NCBI GenBank assembly: GCA_964528565.1
Contig: CAZGSP010000010.1
Location: forward strand, 1 to 8,083
DNA: 8,083 bases
Origin: UBA10133 sp964528565
GTDB lineage: Bacteria; Patescibacteriota; Microgenomatia; UBA1400; MFAQ01
Direction of reading: 5' to 3'
The notes under the pieces: model-generated
The model's input: the letters and a program-made list of their open reading frames with translations, nothing else
What the model was told of the DNA's origin: nothing
The model's database searches: none
Made by a program: the position numbers and the translations under genes
Shown here: positions 1-6,184 of the stretch, one piece after another
How positions within the stretch are numbered: the first letter of the stretch is position 1
Layout of the letters: each line of letters starts with the position of its first letter

Positions 1-593
1 CCAACGTCAGCTGCCTTGGTGAAGATCCCACCACCAACGCGCATGAAGAGGGCTAATAGAGCGGCCCCAAATCCATAACCGACCAGAACTTCGGTGGCAT
101 GTTTGGCGACAACGTCGGCACCCTGGGGGATAAAGGAAAAATATGACCACATATAAATGAGGGAAACTCCGAGCAAGCCCAAACCGACCACCAGCATACC
201 ATTGACGGTACCGGCGCTGAACGATGTATTCAAGGCAGGATTCAAGCCCTTGGTGGCGTTGTTGGCCGTTCGAACGTTCGCTTCCACCGCAATTAACATA
301 CCGAAGTAGCCGATGATGGCGCTAAAACCGGCACCAAGCAAGAAGGTGACGGCGATACCGACTCCAAGAGTCAGACCAATAAGCACTGCCAAAACTCCCA
401 TGATCGGGAAGACAACCTTGAACTGACGGGAAAGGTACGACATGGCTCCATCCTTAACCGCTTTGGCAATTTGCTGTAACTTGGCTCCACCTTTGTCTTC
501 TTTGAGAATTTTCCGGCTCAAAAAATAGCCGTATATCAGGGCGGTTATCGAGACTACAGGGGCGGTGAATAAAGCGATCAGTTGTATATCCAT
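1..593 (-). CDS. hppA: Membrane-bound ion-translocating pyrophosphatase (V-type H+/Na+-PPase), N-terminal part, cut by window edge
   Basis: Hydrolyses pyrophosphate at the cytoplasmic face of the membrane and uses the energy to pump H+ or Na+ outward. Translating the minus strand from ATG at 593 gives 197 complete codons running off the left edge; full-length members have about 650-800 residues. Recognisable family segments are residues 41-58 (IAKAVKDGAMSYLSRQFK, matching the 'EGAxAYLxRQY' block), 107-130 (VRTANNATKGLNPALN then SFSAGTVNG), 135-145 (VVGLGLLGVS) and 183-197 (FMRVGGGIFTKAADV). The last lies just before the pyrophosphate-binding region, which is outside the window. Hydrophobic stretches at about 3-26, 60-103, 131-155 and 166-184 fit the multi-pass fold. 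The start is the first ATG after the gyrB stop, and no Shine-Dalgarno precedes it, only an A-rich leader. The residues that decide K+ dependence and the pumped ion are not visible. It follows gyrB by 33 bp in the same direction. Confidence 0.95.
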   Translation of the reverse strand, partial: MDIQLIALFTAPVVSITALIYGYFLSRKILKEDKGGAKLQQIAKAVKDGAMSYLSRQFKVVFPIMGVLAVLIGLTLGVGIAVTFLLGAGFSAIIGYFGMLIAVEANVRTANNATKGLNPALNTSFSAGTVNGMLVVGLGLLGVSLIYMWSYFSFIPQGADVVAKHATEVLVGYGFGAALLALFMRVGGGIFTKAADV

Positions 594-625
594 TTTTTAT
601 ATTTTTAATTGTTTTTCTAGGCGTA

Positions 626-631
626 ATTATA
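626..631 (-). promoter_or_regulatory. Candidate -10 box for hppA overlapping the gyrB stop codon
   Basis: On the minus strand a perfect TATAAT (631 down to 626) overlaps the gyrB TAA stop (629-627). A start about 7 bases downstream would leave a leader of roughly 26 nt before the hppA ATG at 593. No good -35 box stands at 16-18 bp. A TG lies five bases before the hexamer, so an extended -10 reading is only approximate. The AT-rich setting makes a chance match plausible, and hppA might simply be read through from gyrB. Confidence 0.3.
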
Positions 632-2609
632 TATCAAGAGTAGCCTTTGTGGCATGGGTTTGAATAAATTTTTTGCGGGGGGCAACTTCTTGTCCCATAA
701 GTGTCGTGAAGACTTCATCGGCGTGAGCGGCATCCTGGATGGTGATCCGTTTTAGGGTTCTGGTAGCCGGGTTCATGGTGGTTTCCCAAAGTTGCTCGGG
801 ATTCATTTCTCCCAAACCTTTGTAACGTTGGGTACCGGATTTTTTTTGATCGGCCGGAGAGAGGGTGGCCATATATTTTTCCTTTTCGTCATCGGAATAG
901 ACATATTTATTGACCGTGCCGGTGCTGACTTTGTAGAGAGGCGGGATGGCGAGGTAGACGTATCCTTTGTCAAAAACCTGAGTCGTGTGCCGGAAAAATA
1001 AAGTCAGCAGAAGGGTAGCGATGTGAGCACCGTCCACGTCGGCATCGGTCATGATGATAATGCGGTGATAACGAAGCTTTTCAATATCCAGGGTATCCCC
1101 TATTCCCATTCCCAAAGCGATGATCAGGTCCTTGATACTTTCGGACTCGATCACTTTATCGAGACGGGCTCTTTCGGTATTGAGGATCTTACCTCTCAGT
1201 GGAAGAATCGCCTGGTGTTTGCGGTCTCTCCCCTGTTTGGCGGAACCGCCGGCGGAGTCTCCCTCGACGATGAAAAGTTCGGACATGGCCGGATCTTTTT
1301 CCTGACAGTCGGCGAGTTTACCGGGTAAGGTCATACCCTCCAAAGCACCTTTTCTCACTACCGCTTCTCTCGCGGCTCTGGCGGCCATACGGGCTTTGGC
1401 GGCGAGAAATACCTTACCAATAATGATTTGAGCCGTTTGAGGATGCTCTTCGAGATATTCCTCCAAACCCTTTTTGACTATCTGATAAACGGCCGATTGG
1501 ACTTCGGCGTTATTGACCTTTGTCTTGGTTTGGGACTCAAATTGGATCTCCGAAGAGCTCATCTTGATCCAGACGACGCCCGTGAGTCCCTCTTTTAGAT
1601 CATCGGGGGTTAATTCCACGTCTTTGTTCTTACCCTTTTTGTCTTTCTCCTGATCGGTCCCGGCGGTAATGTAATTTTTGAGTACTTTGGAAAGAGCCGT
1701 TTTAAAACCGGTTAGGTGAGTACCACCGTCATACGTATTAATGGTATTGGCAAAAGACTCAAGGTTGTCGTTGTAAGTGTCGGTGTACTGCATGACCACT
1801 TCTACCCCGATCGGAATGTTGGCTTCGGTAGTGGTATCGGAAACGTAGATGGGTTCATGAAGCGATTTTTTGTGTCGGTTCATGTGAGACAGAAGCGACC
1901 TTATTCCGGACTCAAAATAAAAATTGGCTTCCTTTTCGGTTCTTTCATCCAGTAGATGGATGTAAACCCCGGCGACGAGATAAGCTCGTTCCTGGAGCTT
2001 GGCTTTGATATTGGCGTAGTTAAAATCGGTGGTAATTTTGAAAATGGAGGAGTCGGGCCAAAAGCGGGTGAAGGTTCCCGAATTTGCTTTCAGAAGATGC
2101 CGATGATATTCCGGAAGGATTTCCCCGGTTTTTTCCGAAGAGATCTCTTTGACGGGAAAGTCCGGATTACCGGTTTTGTAGGTTTGAATAAAGAACTTGG
2201 GTGAGTGACTGACGACCACTTCCATTTTGGAGGACAAGGCGTTGACCGCGGAAGCTCCCACTCCGTGGAGACCTCCGGAAGCCTTGTAGGCCGTTTCGGA
2301 AAACTTACCTCCGGCGTGAAGCTTGGTCATGGCTACTTCCAAGGCGGACACTCCACTGGGATGCATATCGGTAGGCACTCCCCTACCATCGTCCGAGACG
2401 GAAACGGAGCCGTCCTTGTGCAAACAGACAAAAATATTTTTGGCGTAGCCCCCGATGGCTTCATCAAGAGAGTTGTCGACGATTTCGATGAGGAGATGAT
2501 GAAGTCCTTTTTCGTCGGTACTTCCGATGTACATACCCGGACGTTTACGGACGGGCTCCAGTCCTTCCAGGACGGTAATATCTTTGGCTGTGTATGATTG
2601 TTCGGGCAT
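627..2609 (-). CDS. gyrB: DNA gyrase subunit B (type IIA topoisomerase ATPase subunit)
   Basis: ATPase and TOPRIM subunit of DNA gyrase, which works with GyrA (not in this window) to introduce negative supercoils. The 660 residues show the full domain order. The GHKL ATPase has the E42-I-V-D-N46 helix, D74-G-R-G, HAGGKF at 98-103 and the GGLHGVG lid motif at 112-118. The transducer domain carries the QTK loop (Q360-T-K362). TOPRIM has EGDSAGG at 449-455 and the metal-binding DADVD at 522-526. The C-terminal part has QRYKGLGEMNPEQLWETTM (594-612) and a typical FTTLMGQEV ending. Length matches the short GyrB class; the large insertion of proteobacterial GyrB is absent. ParE is the main alternative, but the QRYKGLGEMN segment and the C-terminal tail favour GyrB. 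The ATG at 2609 gives the expected MPEQSYTAKDI start; no Shine-Dalgarno is seen. It is divergent from the delta'-like gene, and hppA follows 33 bp downstream. Confidence 0.96.
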   Translation of the reverse strand: MPEQSYTAKDITVLEGLEPVRKRPGMYIGSTDEKGLHHLLIEIVDNSLDEAIGGYAKNIFVCLHKDGSVSVSDDGRGVPTDMHPSGVSALEVAMTKLHAGGKFSETAYKASGGLHGVGASAVNALSSKMEVVVSHSPKFFIQTYKTGNPDFPVKEISSEKTGEILPEYHRHLLKANSGTFTRFWPDSSIFKITTDFNYANIKAKLQERAYLVAGVYIHLLDERTEKEANFYFESGIRSLLSHMNRHKKSLHEPIYVSDTTTEANIPIGVEVVMQYTDTYNDNLESFANTINTYDGGTHLTGFKTALSKVLKNYITAGTDQEKDKKGKNKDVELTPDDLKEGLTGVVWIKMSSSEIQFESQTKTKVNNAEVQSAVYQIVKKGLEEYLEEHPQTAQIIIGKVFLAAKARMAARAAREAVVRKGALEGMTLPGKLADCQEKDPAMSELFIVEGDSAGGSAKQGRDRKHQAILPLRGKILNTERARLDKVIESESIKDLIIALGMGIGDTLDIEKLRYHRIIIMTDADVDGAHIATLLLTLFFRHTTQVFDKGYVYLAIPPLYKVSTGTVNKYVYSDDEKEKYMATLSPADQKKSGTQRYKGLGEMNPEQLWETTMNPATRTLKRITIQDAAHADEVFTTLMGQEVAPRKKFIQTHATKATLDI

Positions 2610-2622
2610 GTTATGTATAAAT

Positions 2623-2635
2623 TTTACATGGTAAA
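2623..2635. repeat. 13-bp dyad TTTAC-ATG-GTAAA
   Basis: A perfect inverted repeat with 5-bp arms and a 3-bp centre, 14 bp upstream of the gyrB start and overlapping its candidate -10 (2621-2626). The position suits an operator, but arms this short arise easily by chance in AT-rich DNA. Confidence 0.3.
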
Positions 2636-2647
2636 TTGAGGCAACGC

Positions 2648-2663
2648 GGGTTCATTTTAACCC
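2648..2663. repeat. 16-bp dyad GGGTT-N6-AACCC
   Basis: A perfect inverted repeat with 5-bp arms around CATTTT, in the middle of the divergent gap and 12 bp before the delta'-like start codon. It could be an operator half-site pair or a small hairpin. There is no T-tract, so it is not a terminator. Confidence 0.3.
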
Positions 2664-2675
2664 ATGGATTAGAAT

Positions 2676-3317
2676 ATGTATATGTTACCAAAAATAGCCG
2701 TGGGTGTCTTTACCGACAAAAAGGAACTGCTCAGAAACTTATTACTCGAGGAAAATTCGGTGATGAGTTTTGAAGGAGAAAGCGCCAAGGTGGACGAACT
2801 GCGTTCCTGGATCTATTCCGGAATGAACATCATGGCGGTAAGCCCCAAGTATTCAATGATAATTTGGGATGCAGACAAAATGAGTTCGGACTGTCAAGCC
2901 GTTCTTCTGAAGCCCATGGAAGAGTTGGGTGATAGGATGGGACTTATCCTGGTAGCGGAGAACGAGAACCAGCTTTTACCGACTATTTTGTCGAGAGGGG
3001 TGGTGGAGTACGTAAAAAATGATTCTCAGGTGTCCGCGGGGAGCTGGGATGAGATCAGGAAGTGCTGGAGCAGCGGTCCGGCGGCCTGTATTGCGTTTGT
3101 AGACGGGATGGAAAAAGAAAAGGCCGTGATGGTAATGGAGGAAATCATCTTGAAGCTCCGGGATAGTTTTGCTACGGAGATCACCGATAAACGACTATCC
3201 ATTTTGGATTTGGCCATTACTTGTTTGTCCGAGCTAAAACAAACCAGCGTTAATTACAAATTATCAATGGATAATTTTTTGATTAGTTCGTGGCGGATCA
3301 TAAAGACCACAGGGTGA
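2676..3317 (+). CDS. DNA polymerase III delta'-like (HolB-type) clamp-loader protein, minimal form without a P-loop
   Basis: Probably a subunit of the clamp loader that places the DnaN ring on DNA, judged from the AAA+ core only. Residues 59-83 (YSMIIWDADKMSSDCQAVLLKPMEE) match the Walker B/'DEADKMTxxAQNALLKxLEE' block of delta' and gamma/tau. Residues 90-108 (LILVAENENQLLPTILSRG) match the sensor 1 'N..LLPTILSRC' block, with G in place of the usual C. There is no GxxGxGK P-loop and no four-cysteine zinc module. At 213 residues it is shorter than typical HolB (about 300-330), and the C-terminal half (about 115-213) has no motif I recognise; it may be a reduced collar. The start at 2676 gives MYMLPK; the in-frame ATG at 2682 is an equal alternative, and an earlier in-frame ATG at 2664 is closed by TAG. 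No Shine-Dalgarno. pilB begins 32 bp downstream. A general AAA+ family protein of other function cannot be excluded. Confidence 0.7.
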   Translation: MYMLPKIAVGVFTDKKELLRNLLLEENSVMSFEGESAKVDELRSWIYSGMNIMAVSPKYSMIIWDADKMSSDCQAVLLKPMEELGDRMGLILVAENENQLLPTILSRGVVEYVKNDSQVSAGSWDEIRKCWSSGPAACIAFVDGMEKEKAVMVMEEIILKLRDSFATEITDKRLSILDLAITCLSELKQTSVNYKLSMDNFLISSWRIIKTTG

Positions 3318-3343
3318 CGGTAGGAGGATAAATTTGCTATATT
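3314..3343 (+). promoter_or_regulatory. Candidate promoter just upstream of pilB
   Basis: GTGACG (3314-3319, 4/6 match to TTGACA) is followed after 18 bp by TATATT (3338-3343, 5/6 match). Transcription would start near 3350, the A of the pilB ATG, giving a leaderless message. The -35 overlaps the stop of the preceding gene. This is a pattern match in AT-rich DNA only. Confidence 0.25.
3323..3327 (+). promoter_or_regulatory. Strong Shine-Dalgarno GGAGG placed too far from the pilB ATG
   Basis: AGGAGGAT lies in the 32-bp gap, but the GGAGG core ends 22 bases before the pilB ATG at 3350, far beyond the usual 5-9. It is instead 6 bases from a TTG at 3334 that opens a 10-codon frame (3334-3366) crossing the pilB start in another frame. 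It could serve that frame, serve pilB through RNA folding, or be chance. Confidence 0.35.
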
Positions 3344-3349
3344 TATTGT

Positions 3350-5110
3350 ATGGATTATCAAGATAAGGCGTTGCTGGATTTTTTGTTGTCGTCGGGAAGG
3401 TTGGACGCCGAAAAGGCCGAGGCTTTGAAAGTAGAGGCCATAACCACCGGAAAGAGCTTGGCAGACTTGTTATTGGAGCGAAGGATTATCAGCGAAACCG
3501 ATCTGTCTCAAGCCAGAGCAAAAGTTCTTAATATTCCCTATTTTGCCGAAAACAAGATTTCCGTCAGCCCCGATCTTCTGAGCTTAGTTTCGGTTGATCT
3601 CGCGAAAAGTTATCAAGTAATTCCGTTTGAGCTGGACAAAGCTGAAGGTGTGCTTAGTATGGTCATGGTCAAACCGGAAGACTTGACTACGGTAGACTTT
3701 TTTCAAAAAAGAACCGGTTACAAAATTAAGTCCTACCTGACATCCAAAGAAAACTTCGACAACCTGATAAGTCATGTTTACAGTCAGAGCTTGTCCGGCG
3801 AGATCTCCGGCGTTCTGAAAAGAGGCAAAGAGCAAACCGAAGAGTCGGGAGTTAGATTGGTGACGGCCGACACCATCTCTCAAATAATTAAAGAGCCAAA
3901 GATAGTCGAGATCGTCCGGAAAGTTTTGGAGCACGCCATCCGTCTCAGGGCTTCCGATATCCACATCGAACCGCAAGAAAATATAACCCGCATCAGATAC
4001 AGGATCGATGGTATTTTGGAGGAAAAATTAACCTTGGATAAGGATTATCATGCCGCCTTGGTATCCCGCATCAAAATCTTAAGCGGCATGAAGATCGACG
4101 AAAAACGGATCCCCCAGGATGGGCGTTTTAATTTTAGTTCCGAGTACGGCGAGGTGGACCTGCGTATTTCTTCCTTGCCTACCGTGAACGGGGAAAAGAT
4201 CGTGATGCGTCTTCTAAAGAAGTCGGAAAAGGTGCCGACTCTGTCGGAGCTTGGTATCCGGGCAAAGGCGCTCGCTACTCTTGAAGAAGCGATTCATATC
4301 CCGCATGGGATCATATTGGCCACCGGTCCGACAGGATCCGGTAAAACAACGACCCTTTACTCTCTTCTCACCATGATCAATAGTCCGAAAGTTAATATCA
4401 TCACCCTTGAGGACCCGGTAGAGTATCAAATGAATGGAGTCAACCAGGTCCAGGTGAACCCGCAAGCCGGTCTGACTTTCGCCTCAGGACTCCGCTCATT
4501 TCTCCGTCAGGATCCGAACATTATTATGGTGGGTGAAATCCGTGACGAAGAAACGACTCAGCTCGCGATTCAGGCGTCTCTTACAGGGCACTTGGTTTTT
4601 TCAACCGTTCACACCAACTCTTCTTCCGGTGCTCTCCCCCGTCTTTTGGATATGGGCGCCGAGCCCTTTCTCCTGGCGTCTTCCATGACGGCGGCCATCG
4701 GTCAGCGGGTACTCCGGAAAATCTGTGATAACTGTAAGTCGGCCTATGTGCCCGAACAGACGGTGGTAGACGATGTCCAACAAGTTTTGGGTAAGATGCT
4801 TGACGGATGGCTTAAGTCCAACCCGGAAAAAGCGGCTCAGGCAAGTAAGAACAACACCCCGTTTATGCTATACAAAGGTGCCGGCTGTGAAAAATGCGGG
4901 AACTCGGGATATTTTGGACGGATCGGTATCTACGAAGTCCTGAGAGTTACCGAAAAAATTGCCAGGCTGATCCTGGAAAGAGCCGACGCGGCCACGATAG
5001 AGAAACAAGCGATGGAGGATGGCATGATCATCATGAAACAGGATGGTTATTTGAAAGTACTGGAAGGAATTTCCACCCTTGAGGAAGTTATCAGAGTAGC
5101 CCAAGTCTAA
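3350..5110 (+). CDS. pilB: Type IV pilus assembly ATPase PilB (GspE/PulE family)
   Basis: Hexameric cytoplasmic motor that powers pilus extension by acting on the PilC platform. The 586 residues contain an N-terminal MshEN/T2SSE_N-type domain (about 5-145), a linker, a PAS-like N2 region with ASDIHIEP (201-208), and the secretion ATPase core. That core has Walker A GPTGSGKT (326-333), the Asp box ITLEDPVE (351-358), Walker B IIMVGEIRD with catalytic E396, and the His box TGHLVFSTVHTN (412-423). Four cysteines in two pairs (C459/C462 and C513/C516) form the zinc site that marks PilB/GspE and is missing from PilT. Full length. In the N domain the repeat at 35-56 (SLADLLLERRIISETDLSQA) lacks the Arg-Leu-Gly of c-di-GMP-binding MshEN repeats, so nucleotide sensing may be lost. 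The ATG at 3350 gives a normal family N-terminus, though its Shine-Dalgarno is badly spaced. The stop overlaps the pilT start by one base. GspE of a type II secretion system is excluded mainly by the pilT neighbour. Confidence 0.95.
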   Translation: MDYQDKALLDFLLSSGRLDAEKAEALKVEAITTGKSLADLLLERRIISETDLSQARAKVLNIPYFAENKISVSPDLLSLVSVDLAKSYQVIPFELDKAEGVLSMVMVKPEDLTTVDFFQKRTGYKIKSYLTSKENFDNLISHVYSQSLSGEISGVLKRGKEQTEESGVRLVTADTISQIIKEPKIVEIVRKVLEHAIRLRASDIHIEPQENITRIRYRIDGILEEKLTLDKDYHAALVSRIKILSGMKIDEKRIPQDGRFNFSSEYGEVDLRISSLPTVNGEKIVMRLLKKSEKVPTLSELGIRAKALATLEEAIHIPHGIILATGPTGSGKTTTLYSLLTMINSPKVNIITLEDPVEYQMNGVNQVQVNPQAGLTFASGLRSFLRQDPNIIMVGEIRDEETTQLAIQASLTGHLVFSTVHTNSSSGALPRLLDMGAEPFLLASSMTAAIGQRVLRKICDNCKSAYVPEQTVVDDVQQVLGKMLDGWLKSNPEKAAQASKNNTPFMLYKGAGCEKCGNSGYFGRIGIYEVLRVTEKIARLILERADAATIEKQAMEDGMIIMKQDGYLKVLEGISTLEEVIRVAQV

Positions 5111-6183
5111 TGGAAAAAGCAGCCGAACTAATGCAGAAATTACTTTTGGCCGGAGCCGAAATGGGCGCCTCGGATATCCATCTGGTGGCCAATAACTATC
5201 CAATAATTCGGATACTCGGGAAACTCGAACCTTACAAAGCGGAAGGAATAATCGACGCGGAGTTGCTGATGGCCATGATCGGTAGTGTAATGAACCAAAA
5301 CCAAAAAGAACTGTTTTTGAAAGAACTAGATTTTGATTTTTCGATCAGTGTACCCGGAAGGGTTAGATACAGAGCGAACGCCTATTTTCAAAAAGGTACC
5401 CCGGCACTCTCTCTCCGCTTTATTCCCGAAAAAGTGCCGACGATAAGCGAGCTGGGACTGCCGGAGATCTGCCACTCCTTTGCCAAACTGAAGCAGGGAT
5501 TTATCCTGGTTACCGGCCCGACGGGAGCGGGAAAATCAACTACGTTGGCCGCTATTATTGATGAAATCAATGAAAACCGCTTCGATCACATTGTCACCAT
5601 TGAGGACCCTATCGAGTTTGTACATGAGAATAAGAAGTCGTTTATTAGTCAGCGAGAACTGGGTGGAGACACCAAGAGCTGGGGAAACGCCCTTAAGTCG
5701 GTACTGCGTGAAGACCCCAATGTAGTTTATATCGGAGAAATGCGTGACCCGGAGACTATGCAGGCGGCGATGACCGTAGCCGAAACGGGACATCTGGTGT
5801 TTGCGACTCTGCACACCAACACAGCGGCACAATCGGTGGAAAGAATTGTGGATAGTTTTCCCGAGGAGCAACAAGCTCAAGTGGTGTTACAGCTTTCCAT
5901 GGTTCTCGAGGCCGTGCTTTCTCAGCGTCTGCTACCCACGATCGGTGGTAAACGAGTGGTAGCAACCGAAATCATGGTAGTCACTCCGGCGGTCCGAAAT
6001 AATATCCGTGAGGGAAAAACTTTCCAGATAGACAACGTGATCCAAACGAGCGGAAACCTGGGTATGAGTCTCATGGAAAATAGTTTGGCCGATTTGGTTA
6101 ACCGAAACGTGATCGATAAAAGTACTGCCCTGGAGTTTGCCATCAGGCCCTCACTCTTAGATAAGATGCTGGGAGGAAGATAA
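5110..6183 (+). CDS. pilT: Type IV pilus retraction ATPase PilT
   Basis: Hexameric cytoplasmic ATPase that drives pilus disassembly, and so twitching, surface pulling and DNA uptake in characterised bacteria. At 357 residues it has the usual PilT length. It shows ASDIHL (20-25), Walker A GPTGAGKST (136-144), the Asp box TIEDPIE (163-169), Walker B VVYIGEMRD (205-213, catalytic E210) and the His box TGHLVFATLHTN (226-237). The PilT-specific C-terminal motif appears as AVRNNIREGK (294-303; family AIRNLIREGK), followed by IQTSGNLGMSLMENSL. There are no zinc cysteines, which separates it from PilB. A PilU-like paralogue is possible, but with a single copy here and an intact retraction motif PilT is the better call. 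ATG overlaps the pilB stop as TAATG with no Shine-Dalgarno, so translation is probably coupled to pilB by re-initiation. pilC starts one base after its stop. Confidence 0.95.
   Translation: MEKAAELMQKLLLAGAEMGASDIHLVANNYPIIRILGKLEPYKAEGIIDAELLMAMIGSVMNQNQKELFLKELDFDFSISVPGRVRYRANAYFQKGTPALSLRFIPEKVPTISELGLPEICHSFAKLKQGFILVTGPTGAGKSTTLAAIIDEINENRFDHIVTIEDPIEFVHENKKSFISQRELGGDTKSWGNALKSVLREDPNVVYIGEMRDPETMQAAMTVAETGHLVFATLHTNTAAQSVERIVDSFPEEQQAQVVLQLSMVLEAVLSQRLLPTIGGKRVVATEIMVVTPAVRNNIREGKTFQIDNVIQTSGNLGMSLMENSLADLVNRNVIDKSTALEFAIRPSLLDKMLGGR
6172..6176 (+). promoter_or_regulatory. Ribosome binding site of pilC
   Basis: GGAGG inside the last codons of pilT, 8 bases before the pilC ATG at 6185. 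It is the only well-placed canonical Shine-Dalgarno in the window and fixes the pilC start. pilC may thus initiate independently of pilT. Confidence 0.8.
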
Positions 6184-6184
6184 A

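Larger units (their letters stand above)
2610..2675. promoter_or_regulatory. Divergent intergenic region between gyrB and the delta'-like gene
   Basis: This 66-bp gap must hold the starts for both directions unless promoters lie inside the genes. For gyrB, TAAAAT on the minus strand (2626-2621) directly follows TG and could be a -10; the transcript would begin only about 5 nt before the ATG. For the rightward gene, TAGAAT (2670-2675) is a 5/6 -10 match that would start transcription near 2682, which is itself an in-frame ATG. Neither has a convincing -35. Two short dyads are listed separately. There is no Shine-Dalgarno for either gene, so leaderless or near-leaderless transcripts are possible but unproven. 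Confidence 0.35.

Noticed and set aside
594..626. Terminator between gyrB and hppA
   Set aside because: The gap is AT-rich with a T-tract on the plus strand, but no GC stem precedes it in either direction.
2205..2597. 130-codon open frame on the plus strand inside gyrB
   Set aside because: Antisense to conserved gyrase ATPase domain; the translation has no recognisable family features. The long frame is a by-product of gyrB codon usage, as are the plus-strand frames at 792-1001, 1023-1328, 1716-1955 and 1956-2204.
2664..2675. Earlier in-frame ATG for the delta'-like gene
   Set aside because: ATG at 2664 is followed two codons later by TAG, so it cannot start the protein.
3584..3976. 130-codon open frame on the minus strand inside pilB
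   Set aside because: Antisense to the PilB N domain; no motif and no sensible start context. The same applies to 4214-4465, 4601-4783 and 4868-5203.
5536..5880. Minus-strand frames of 114 and 116 codons over pilT (5536-5880, 5922-6272)
   Set aside because: Both mirror conserved pilT/pilC coding sequence and show no protein-like composition or family match.
3350..6183. pilB/pilT as type II secretion (gspE) genes
   Set aside because: A true PilT with the AIRNLIREG-type motif is present and no other gsp genes are seen, so a type IV pilus is the better reading.
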